Position numbers and translations under genes: made by a program | In this document: positions 1 through 8,453 of the stretch, piece after piece | Layout: every line of letters starts with the position of its first letter | How positions within the stretch are numbered: position 1 is the first letter of the stretch | Assembly: GCA_031263835.1 (NCBI GenBank) | Contig: JAISEZ010000250.1 | Coordinates: forward strand, 1 to 9,562 | Reading direction: 5' to 3' | Source of the DNA: Tannerella sp. | Lineage (GTDB): Bacteria > Bacteroidota > Bacteroidia > Bacteroidales > Tannerellaceae | Length of the DNA stretch: 9,562 nucleotides | Notes under the pieces: generated by a model | Database searches by the model: none | What the model was told of the DNA's origin: nothing | The model's input: the letters and a program-made list of their open reading frames with translations, nothing else

Positions 1-1
1 C

Positions 2-157
2 TGGGAGACGGGAGCAGACCGGCCGGTCAACGTTTTTCTTTCCGACCTGACGGACTATATTGAAAGTTCGTCGCCGTCCCCGTATTATTTCGGGCACTTC
101 CTGTTCGAAAAGAAATCCGACGTCCGGTATGAAGTAGTTAGTGCTTTTCACGTGTAA
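2..157 (+). CDS. C-terminal fragment of an unrecognised protein
   Basis: An open frame enters from the left edge and ends at TAA (155-157), giving 51 residues. The other two plus frames do not fit as well: the frame starting at base 1 stops at 61-63. The fragment contains FLSDLTDYIESSS and ends in SAFHV. It is fairly rich in aromatic residues and serines, and no transmembrane segment or catalytic motif is visible. I do not recognise the family. The stop is followed one base later by a hairpin that could terminate transcription, which supports this being a real gene end. The gene converges on gcvP. It is too short to name, and the upstream sequence would be needed for that. Confidence 0.55.
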   Translation, partial: WETGADRPVNVFLSDLTDYIESSSPSPYYFGHFLFEKKSDVRYEVVSAFHV

Positions 158-190
158 GTAAGGGGCGAACCGGCGTGTTCGCCCCTTTAC
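158..190. terminator. Hairpin between convergent genes, possible bidirectional terminator / REP-like palindrome
   Basis: Bases 160-170 (AAGGGGCGAAC) pair perfectly with 177-187 (GTTCGCCCCTT) around the 6-nt loop CGGCGT. With one bulged T (188), two more pairs form (158-159 with 189-190). It lies one base after the stop of the left-hand gene and about 60 bases past the stop of gcvP on the other strand, the expected place for a shared terminator. A true U-tract is weak on both strands (TTTAC on plus, TTACTTAC on minus). It may instead be a dispersed palindrome, since its core recurs near 3213-3232. Confidence 0.5.
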
Positions 191-252
191 ATGTTTACCG
201 GACATTCACATTTATTCCTTCTCTCCGTATTGAATAACTTTCAACTTTCTTA

Positions 253-3123
<2,871 letters not shown>

Positions 3124-3140
3124 TTGAATGAAGGATTATA

Positions 3141-3178
3141 ATTGAATTTGTTATACGAAATTGAATCTGTTATGCGAA
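3141..3178. repeat. 19-bp tandem direct repeat (two copies) upstream of gcvP
   Basis: ATTGAATTTGTTATACGAA (3141-3159) is followed immediately by ATTGAATCTGTTATGCGAA (3160-3178), which matches at 17 of 19 positions. Both differences are transitions. The pair ends 17 bases upstream of the gcvP start codon, in its leader or promoter region. Two head-to-tail copies about two helical turns apart would suit a regulator-binding site. A chance local duplication is equally possible. No clear TAnnTTTG element was found nearby. Confidence 0.7.
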
Positions 3179-3244
3179 TCGGTACGGACGAAATGCTTTT
3201 GCCCGTACTTAAGGGCGAAAGCATTTCGCCCCTACTGCCGATTC
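3176..3244. other. Two-tier hairpin upstream of gcvP
   Basis: An inner 16-bp stem pairs 3189-3204 with 3213-3228 around an 8-nt loop, with a single G-T mismatch/wobble. The arm sequences are CGAAATGCTTTTGCCC and GGGCGAAAGCATTTCG. An outer 7-bp stem pairs GAATCGG (3176-3182) with CCGATTC (3238-3244), leaving an asymmetric internal loop. No T-tract follows on either strand, so it is not a typical intrinsic terminator. It lies about 50-120 bases upstream of gcvP and could be a structured leader, a processing site or a dispersed palindrome. The first copy overlaps the end of the 19-bp direct repeat. Confidence 0.7.
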
Positions 3245-3266
3245 CTATCTGTTATTGATTATCAAT

Positions 3267-3285
3267 GATTACCGGAAGCTATACC
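3267..3285 (+). repeat. Left arm of inverted repeat flanking the minisatellite
   Basis: This 19-nt stretch has the core TACCGGAAGCTA. It matches the reverse complement of 3581-3599 at 16 of 19 positions, including 12 contiguous bases. The two arms bracket the 23-bp repeat array from outside, which suggests the array and its flanks form one unit of about 333 bp. The palindrome ATTGAT-T-ATCAAT (3254-3266) abuts its outer edge. I see no obvious target-site duplication. Confidence 0.6.
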
Positions 3286-3290
3286 TTCCC

Positions 3291-3528
3291 CTCAAGCCTC
3301 CTTGAGGCCACCCTTCAAGCCTGCTTGAGGTCACCCTTCAAGCCTGCTTGAGGTCACCCTTCAAGCCTGCTTGAGGCCACCCTTCAAGCCTGCTTGAAGT
3401 CATCCCTCAAGCCTGCTTGAAGTCACCCTTCAAGCCTGCTTGAAGCCATCCCTCAAGCCTGCTTGAAGCCACCCTTCAAGCCTGCTTGAAGTTATCCCTC
3501 AAGCCTCCCTGAGGCCTTCCTCAAGCGC
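3291..3528. repeat. 23-bp palindromic tandem repeat array (minisatellite), ten copies plus a partial
   Basis: The CAAGCC core recurs at 3293, 3316, 3339, 3362, 3385, 3408, 3431, 3454, 3477 and 3500, exactly 23 bp apart. A degenerate copy begins at 3522, 22 bp after the last. Each unit contains an inverted repeat with 8-nt arms and a 2-nt centre, CYTCAAGC-CT-GCTTGARG, joined by a 5- to 7-nt linker such as TCACC. The first and last full copies carry CTC/CCC instead of the CTG centre. The unit length is not a multiple of three, so this is not a peptide-coding repeat. It lies in the gap between the hydrolase operon and gcvP, and on the minus strand it would be transcribed as a row of short hairpins. 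Confidence 0.95.
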
Positions 3529-3580
3529 CGGGGAAAGGCGCCTCATACGGTAACGTAAAGGCATTCTCCGAACGGTTAAA

Positions 3581-3599
3581 GGTTTAGCTTCCGGTATAC
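3581..3599 (-). repeat. Right arm of inverted repeat flanking the minisatellite
   Basis: The reverse complement of this stretch matches 3267-3285 at 16 of 19 positions, with the core TAGCTTCCGGTA on the plus strand. It ends 19 bases past the stop of the hydrolase gene. The interval between the end of the array and this arm (3529-3580) contains no gene and no further repeat that I can support. Confidence 0.6.
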
Positions 3600-3618
3600 A
3601 TGTTTTGTTTGCCTGATT

Positions 3619-4257
3619 TCACAGAAAGGGATTGTTCCGTTTTTCACGCTTCACTGTAGTGGAGGGGCCGTGTCCCGGATAGACAGCCGTATCGTCCGGA
3701 AGCGTCAGAAGGCGTTCCCGGATGCTCGCCATCAGCGTGTCGAAATCGCCTCCCCACAGGTCGGTACGTCCGATGCCGGACTGAAACAGCACGTCGCCGG
3801 CAAGCACGAAACCGTCCTTCGGAGCGTAAAAGCAAAGGCTTCCCGGCGAATGGCCGGGCGTATGCAGCGCGGTCAGCTCCGACCGCCCGAAGGCAATCGT
3901 CTCCCCGTCCGTCAGAAAGTTCTCCACCTTCACAAACTCCACCGAAAGCGGGAGGCGCATGAAGCGGATTTGCGCTTCGGGCGGCGGGAGCTGCTCCGTA
4001 TCGTCCCGGTGCGCCTCCGGCCGTACGCCGTAGGTCCGTTCCGCAAAGCGGTTCCCCAGCACGTGGTCGAGATGAAGATGCGTGCAGAGCAGGCGTTTCA
4101 CCGTCAGACCCTGTCCGGAGACATAGTCGCTCAGCGCCCGCTCTTCCGCAGGCGTCACGCAGCCGCAGTCAACGAGCACGGCGTCCCCGGTTTCGTCGTG
4201 AAGCACGCAGGTGTTCACGGCCACCGGATTGAAGGTAAATGTTTTGACTGTAATCAT
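3619..4257 (-). CDS. Metallo-beta-lactamase-fold hydrolase, YcbL / glyoxalase II-like
   Basis: This is a small, single-domain metal-dependent hydrolase of 212 residues, close in size to YcbL-type glyoxalase II proteins. No signal peptide is seen, so it is probably cytoplasmic. The dinuclear metal motif THLHLDH supplies His60, His62, Asp64 and His65. Further ligands are His136 in HTPGHSPGS, Asp155 in LAGDVLF and His196 in YPGHGP. The GRTDLWGGD segment (163-171) and a C-terminal EKRNNPFL are typical of this subfamily. The likely reaction is hydrolysis of a thioester such as a hydroxyacyl-thiol conjugate, but the substrate cannot be read from sequence. The ATG at 4257-4255 is chosen over an upstream in-frame ATG at 4383. 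It gives the standard family N-terminus and overlaps the rsmG stop as ATGA, implying translational coupling. It is the last gene of a three-gene operon. Confidence 0.93.
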   Translation of the reverse strand: MITVKTFTFNPVAVNTCVLHDETGDAVLVDCGCVTPAEERALSDYVSGQGLTVKRLLCTHLHLDHVLGNRFAERTYGVRPEAHRDDTEQLPPPEAQIRFMRLPLSVEFVKVENFLTDGETIAFGRSELTALHTPGHSPGSLCFYAPKDGFVLAGDVLFQSGIGRTDLWGGDFDTLMASIRERLLTLPDDTAVYPGHGPSTTVKREKRNNPFL

Positions 4258-4874
4258 AGCTGTATGTAAATCACTTTCTTCTCCCGGAAAAAGGGTTCGC
4301 TGTAACAGTCCTCCAGTGGCAGGATGACGGCCTGCCGGCCAAAAGGCTTGATTTCGTGCTGGATTTCGCCTCCTTTCAGGCATATCAGGCCGTTGGGCAG
4401 CGCATTGTGCTGTTCGCGGCGGATGTTCTTCCGCACCAGCCCGGCCAGTTCCGGCAGGGGCATCACGGCGCGGCTGACGACGAAGTCAAACCGCGCCTTT
4501 TCATCTTCCACACGGATGTGGCTCGCCGTCACGTTCGTCAGGCCCACGGCGTCCGCCACGGCCTGCACGACCCTGATTTTCTTGCCCGTACCGTCCACCA
4601 GATGGAATGATACCTCCGGAAAAAAAATGGCCAGCGGAATGCCCGGAAAACCGCCGCCCGTACCCGCGTCCATCACACGCGAACCGTCCCTGAAGCGAAT
4701 CATCTTCTCGATGCCCAGCGAATGAAGTACGTGACGGACATACAGATTCTCCATATCCTTCCGGGAAATGACATTGATTTTGGCATTCCAGTCCGTATAA
4801 AGAGCCTGAAGGGCAGCGAACTGCCGGACCTGCGTCCCGCTGAGCGCCGGGTAATACCGCTGAATGACTTCCAT
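4254..4874 (-). CDS. rsmG: 16S rRNA (guanine-N7) methyltransferase RsmG (GidB)
   Basis: RsmG is a SAM-dependent methyltransferase that makes m7G at the position equivalent to E. coli G527 of 16S rRNA. In other bacteria its loss gives low-level streptomycin resistance. The 206 residues match the family (E. coli 207). N-terminal residues 22-40 (LQALYTDWNAKINVISRKD) and the following RHVLHSL are family hallmarks. The Rossmann SAM motif is VMDAGTGGGFPGIPLA (67-82), followed by LVDGTGKKIRVV (92-103) and FDFVVSRAV (129-137). The gene starts 3 nt after the lipoprotein stop and overlaps the hydrolase start by 4 nt, so it is the middle gene of an operon. I see no promoter of its own. Confidence 0.96.
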   Translation of the reverse strand: MEVIQRYYPALSGTQVRQFAALQALYTDWNAKINVISRKDMENLYVRHVLHSLGIEKMIRFRDGSRVMDAGTGGGFPGIPLAIFFPEVSFHLVDGTGKKIRVVQAVADAVGLTNVTASHIRVEDEKARFDFVVSRAVMPLPELAGLVRKNIRREQHNALPNGLICLKGGEIQHEIKPFGRQAVILPLEDCYSEPFFREKKVIYIQL

Positions 4875-4877
4875 CGC

Positions 4878-5699
4878 TCAGAAGGCAATGGCGGCCACCG
4901 GACCGTCCGCGCGGAGCAGATGCCTTACCTCCCCGTACGCAAGCTGTACGGTGACGGGGCCTATCGCATACGCTGCAATCTCATATTCATTAAATGTATA
5001 GGTAATCCCCGCATCGTCCACGTAGAAATTCCCGTTCGGAGCGATTTCATTGACATGGAAGAAACCGAGGTTTTCCAGTTCCTGCGGGTTGTCCACACCG
5101 TTGGAAACGGCGAGATTGTCAACAATGACTTTCGCCAAATCGTCCCGGTAGTCGTCGATAAACACTTCCTTTTCGCTCAGGAGCTGACCGGTTTTCAGGT
5201 CAGTCACCCGGCTGATATGAACGTGCATGCCGTGCGCGCCGCCCCTGTACGTTTCCCGGCTGAACGTCGTGCTCAGCAGATGGTTCCGGTTGTACAGAAT
5301 CCGGTTGTCCGACACATCATAATATTCAAACGCCGGCATACTGTCGTCGAAGACGGCCGCCTCCTCCCTGACGGAATGGAGGTAATCTTCCGCATATTTT
5401 TCCGCCGCATCCGCTGGCGTCATATCCGCATACTTATTTCCGAAATAATCGAGGACAAACTGTTTCTGTACCGACTTCAGGACAGCATTATCCTGAAGGT
5501 CAACCGGATATATGAAACTGATTTGCAAAGAACAGCTCGGGAGCGTGTTCACACTGGCCTCGTAGCAGGATTTGTCAACCGTAATTGAATCCCACTGCAC
5601 ATGGTTTTCCGTCATTTCTCTCCTGCCGGTTGCATTACAGCAGGTAAGCAGGGCGATTCCCCCGCCTGTCAACAAGATTTTTAAATACATCGTTTTCAT
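4878..5699 (-). CDS. DUF3298 (PdaC/RsiV-type) domain lipoprotein
   Basis: This is a predicted envelope protein of 273 residues and unknown role. The N-terminus MKTMYLKILLTGGGIALLTC has a basic start, a hydrophobic stretch and cysteines at 20-21, which suggests a type II (lipoprotein) signal. Thr at -1 is not the strongest lipobox. The C-terminal half resembles DUF3298 of PdaC/RsiV relatives: GGAHG (153-157), TDLKTGQLLSEKEVF (166-180), and YTFNEYEIAAYAIGPVTV (234-251) before LAYGEV. The region around 55-150 would be the DUF4163-like partner domain. Family members include peptidoglycan deacetylase accessory regions and anti-sigma RsiV, but no polysaccharide deacetylase domain is present here. 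ATG at 5699 is preferred over the GTG one codon upstream (5702). It is the first gene of the operon with rsmG and the hydrolase, with a -7-like promoter element about 27 bases upstream. Confidence 0.85.
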   Translation of the reverse strand: MKTMYLKILLTGGGIALLTCCNATGRREMTENHVQWDSITVDKSCYEASVNTLPSCSLQISFIYPVDLQDNAVLKSVQKQFVLDYFGNKYADMTPADAAEKYAEDYLHSVREEAAVFDDSMPAFEYYDVSDNRILYNRNHLLSTTFSRETYRGGAHGMHVHISRVTDLKTGQLLSEKEVFIDDYRDDLAKVIVDNLAVSNGVDNPQELENLGFFHVNEIAPNGNFYVDDAGITYTFNEYEIAAYAIGPVTVQLAYGEVRHLLRADGPVAAIAF

Positions 5700-5725
5700 C
5701 ACTTTGATATTTATAGATAACGATG

Positions 5726-5733
5726 CAAAGATA
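5726..5733 (-). promoter_or_regulatory. Bacteroidetes-type -7 promoter element for the lipoprotein-rsmG-hydrolase operon
   Basis: On the minus strand this reads TATCTTTG, an exact match to the TAnnTTTG -7 consensus of Bacteroides primary-sigma promoters. It lies 26 bases upstream of the lipoprotein ATG, implying a short leader of about 20 nt. I found no TTG at the usual -33 spacing, only T-rich sequence, so the call rests on the -7 box and position. A short GAGCG...CGCTC inverted repeat (5751-5767) lies just upstream. Confidence 0.6.
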
Positions 5734-5806
5734 GGAAAAACTCTCCGAGCGAGCGGGAAAAACGCTCTTAAGATTCACGAAATTGCATTTTTTCACACTA
5801 AATCCT

Positions 5807-5837
5807 GTTGCTGTACGGCAAAAAAGCCGTACATTAG
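5807..5837 (+). promoter_or_regulatory. Candidate gyrA promoter
   Basis: GTTG at 5807-5810 is followed after 19 bases by TACATTAG (5830-5837), a 7-of-8 match to TAnnTTTG. The spacing agrees with Bacteroides -33/-7 promoters. It would place the transcription start near 5843-5846 and give gyrA a leader of about 40 nt. This is pattern matching without start-site data, and no perfect TAnnTTTG exists on the plus strand of this gap. Confidence 0.4.
5812..5833. promoter_or_regulatory. Perfect palindrome within the gyrA promoter, candidate operator
   Basis: TGTACGGC (5812-5819) and GCCGTACA (5826-5833) are perfect 8-bp inverted arms around a run of six A. The 22-bp element falls between the presumed -33 TTG and -7 box of gyrA, where a repressor would block RNA polymerase. 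It lacks a following T-tract, so it is unlikely to be an intrinsic terminator. An operator or a supercoiling-sensitive cruciform are the two readings I consider. Confidence 0.45.
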
Positions 5838-5885
5838 CGTGCTTTTTAGGAAGAGCAATTTGAATGCATATAAATATATTACTAA

Positions 5886-8420
5886 ATGACTGAACAAGAC
5901 AGAATTATTGCGGTTGACATTGATGAAGTAATGAAATCGGCCTACATTGATTATTCCATGTCGGTGATTGTATCGCGAGCGCTTCCCGATGTCAGGGATG
6001 GATTTAAACCGGTTCACAGACGTGTACTGTTTGGCATGAATGAATTGGGGAATACGTCCGATAAGCCATATAAAAAATCTGCCAGAATTGTAGGAGAAGT
6101 ATTGGGCAAATATCACCCGCATGGCGATTCGTCCGTATATGGAGCCATGGTACGCATGGCGCAGCCGTGGTCGCTTCGTTACCCGTTGGTGGACGGACAG
6201 GGCAATTTCGGCTCGGTCGACGGCGACAGCCCGGCGGCCATGCGGTACACGGAAGCCCGCCTGAGCCGGATGGCAGAAGAAATGCTGCGTGATATTGACA
6301 AGGAGACGGTTGATTTCCAGTTTAATTTCGATGATACCCTGCAAGAGCCGACCGTCCTGCCGACGCGCCTGCCAAACTTGCTTATCAACGGCGCTTCCGG
6401 CATCGCCGTGGGCATGGCAACCAACATGCCGCCCCACAACATCCGGGAGGTAATAGATGCCTGCATCGCCTGTATCGAAGCGAAAGGCAGCATCACCATC
6501 GAAGACCTGATGAAGCATGTGAAGGCGCCGGATTTTCCAACGGGAGCCACCATTTACGGCTATGCCGGCGTGAAGGAAGCCTTCGAAACAGGCCGCGGGC
6601 GTGTCGTACTGCGCGGGAAAGCCGAGATTGAGACGGACGGCCCGCACGAAAAAATCATCATTTCCGAAATACCTTACATGGTCAACAAGGCGGAATTGAT
6701 TAAATACATTGCCGACCTGGTGAACGAAAAGCGCATCGACGGCATATCCAACGTGAACGACGAATCCGACCGCAACGGGATGCGTATCGTGGTAGACGTG
6801 AAGCGTGAAGCCAATTCTAACGTGGTGCTGAACAAACTGTACAAGCTCACGGCCTTGCAGTCGTCGTTCAGCGTGAACAACATCGCGCTGGTGAACGGGC
6901 GCCCCAAACTGCTGAATCTGTATGATATGATAACGCTCTTTATCGACCACCGGAAGGACGTGGTGAGACGCCGCACGCAGTATGAATTGCGAAAGGCCGA
7001 AGAGCGGGCGCACATTCTGGAGGGACTGATTATCGCGTCGGACAATATCGACGAAGTCATCGCGATTATCCGCAGTTCGAGCAGTCCGCAGGAAGCCATC
7101 ACCCGCCTGATGGAACGTTTTTCGCTGACTGAAATACAGTCGCGGGCGATTGTGGAAATGCGCCTGCGGCAGCTGACCGGCTTGGAACAAAGCAAGTTGC
7201 GCGCCGAGTACGAAGAAATAGCCAAATTGATTGCCCGCCTGAAGGAAATCCTCGAACATGAAGACGAATTGATGAACGTGATTCGGGATGAAATGCAGGA
7301 AATCCGGGAGAAATACGGCGACGAACGCCGGACGGACATTGTTTACGCATCGGAAGAACTGAATCCGGAAGATTTCTATGCGGATGACGAGATGATTATC
7401 ACCATCTCGCACATGGGATATATTAAACGTACGCCACTGAGCGAGTTCCGCGCGCAGGGGCGGGGTGGGGTAGGGGCCAAAGGCTCCGAAACGCGCGAGG
7501 AAGATTTTGTCGAATACATCTATCCGGCCTCCATGCACGCTACCGTCCTGTTCTTTACCGCCAAAGGCCGCTGTTTCTGGAAAAAGGTATTTGAAATACC
7601 CGAAGGCGCGAGAAACTCCAAAGGCCGCGCGATTCAGAATTTCCTGAACATCGATTCGGACGACAGCGTCAATGCCTTCATCCGGGTCAAGAACCTGACG
7701 AGTGATACGGCATTCATCGAATCGCATTACCTGCTGTTCTGCACCCGGCGGGGAATCATCAAGAAAACGCTGCTGGAAGCCTACTCACGTCCGCGTCAGA
7801 ACGGCGTGAATGCCATCACGCTGCACGAAAACGACGGATTGATACAGGTTCGCCTGACCAACGGCAACAACGAAGTGCTGATTGCCAACCGGAACGGTCG
7901 TGCCATTCGTTTCTGCGAAAGCAAGGTGCGCGTTATGGGACGTACGGCGGCCGGAGTGCGCGGAATGACGCTGGACGGCGCCGCCGACGAAGTCATCGGA
8001 ATGGTTTGTATCAAAAACCCGGAAAAGGAAAGTATTCTGGTCGTTTCCGAGCAGGGCTACGGCAAACGTTCGAAAATAGACGACTACCGCATAACGAACC
8101 GCGGCGGAAAGGGTGTGAAAACCATCAACGTGACCGAAAAAACGGGCAAGCTTGTAGGCATCAAGACGGTAACGGAAGAAAACGACCTGATGATTATCAA
8201 CAAGTCCGGAGTGACGATTCGAATGAAAGTGGCTGACCTGAACATCATAGGTCGTGCGACACAGGGAGTCCGGCTAATTAACCTCGAAAAGCGGAACGAC
8301 GAGATTGCGTCGGTCTGTACAGTAATGTCCGAAAAGGAGGAGGAAGAAATCGGCAACAAGCCGTCGTCCCCGGAAACGGAAGAAGAGACGGTGAAATCAA
8401 ATGAGACAATGGAAGATTAA
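5886..8420 (+). CDS. gyrA: DNA gyrase subunit A
   Basis: GyrA is the breakage-reunion subunit of the cytoplasmic A2B2 gyrase, which introduces negative supercoils using ATP bound by GyrB. The 844 residues fit the family. The N-terminal domain has the winged-helix segment [19 protein letters not shown] (75-93), the [13 protein letters not shown] loop (102-114) and the catalytic Tyr121 in [10 protein letters not shown]. Quinolone-target positions equal to E. coli 83 and 87 are Ser82 and Gly86. A coiled region around 430-490 ([19 protein letters not shown]) leads to the C-terminal beta-pinwheel. The GyrA box is degenerate, QGRGGVG (524-530), against the E. coli consensus QRRGGKG. A second RGGKG occurs further on in [10 protein letters not shown]. 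The last about 30 residues form an acidic tail (EKEEEE, ETEEET). The start MTEQDRI is the usual one. gyrB is not nearby. A TPR gene follows after 33 nt. Confidence 0.98.
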   Translation: MTEQDRIIAVDIDEVMKSAYIDYSMSVIVSRALPDVRDGFKPVHRRVLFGMNELGNTSDKPYKKSARIVGEVLGKYHPHGDSSVYGAMVRMAQPWSLRYPLVDGQGNFGSVDGDSPAAMRYTEARLSRMAEEMLRDIDKETVDFQFNFDDTLQEPTVLPTRLPNLLINGASGIAVGMATNMPPHNIREVIDACIACIEAKGSITIEDLMKHVKAPDFPTGATIYGYAGVKEAFETGRGRVVLRGKAEIETDGPHEKIIISEIPYMVNKAELIKYIADLVNEKRIDGISNVNDESDRNGMRIVVDVKREANSNVVLNKLYKLTALQSSFSVNNIALVNGRPKLLNLYDMITLFIDHRKDVVRRRTQYELRKAEERAHILEGLIIASDNIDEVIAIIRSSSSPQEAITRLMERFSLTEIQSRAIVEMRLRQLTGLEQSKLRAEYEEIAKLIARLKEILEHEDELMNVIRDEMQEIREKYGDERRTDIVYASEELNPEDFYADDEMIITISHMGYIKRTPLSEFRAQGRGGVGAKGSETREEDFVEYIYPASMHATVLFFTAKGRCFWKKVFEIPEGARNSKGRAIQNFLNIDSDDSVNAFIRVKNLTSDTAFIESHYLLFCTRRGIIKKTLLEAYSRPRQNGVNAITLHENDGLIQVRLTNGNNEVLIANRNGRAIRFCESKVRVMGRTAAGVRGMTLDGAADEVIGMVCIKNPEKESILVVSEQGYGKRSKIDDYRITNRGGKGVKTINVTEKTGKLVGIKTVTEENDLMIINKSGVTIRMKVADLNIIGRATQGVRLINLEKRNDEIASVCTVMSEKEEEEIGNKPSSPETEEETVKSNETMED

Positions 8421-8453
8421 CAACAAAAGTATTAATATCTAATTTAGAATAAA

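Noticed and set aside
3124..3290. Glycine riboswitch upstream of gcvP
   Set aside because: I could not find the conserved paired aptamer sequences of that class. The hairpin present is a simple inverted repeat.
3291..3528. CRISPR array
   Set aside because: The spacing between palindromes is only 5-7 nt and the linkers are nearly identical, so there are no unique spacers. No cas gene is present.
3291..3528. Iteron-type replication origin
   Set aside because: Regular 23-bp repeats recall plasmid iterons, but there is no replication gene, no AT-rich unwinding region next to them and no DnaA-box cluster.
4258..4383. Upstream start for the MBL-fold hydrolase
   Set aside because: The extra residues are out-of-frame translation of rsmG and precede the family's normal N-terminus. 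The ATGA overlap at 4254-4257 supports the shorter form.
4722..5588. 288-codon plus-strand frame opposite the lipoprotein and rsmG
   Set aside because: It is antisense to two genes with clear family motifs and contiguous operon spacing, and it has no recognisable domain.
5793..7727. Open frame of 644 codons on the minus strand opposite gyrA
   Set aside because: It is antisense to gyrA, has no recognisable family, and is rich in His/Phe/Arg as expected from the reverse complement of a real gene.
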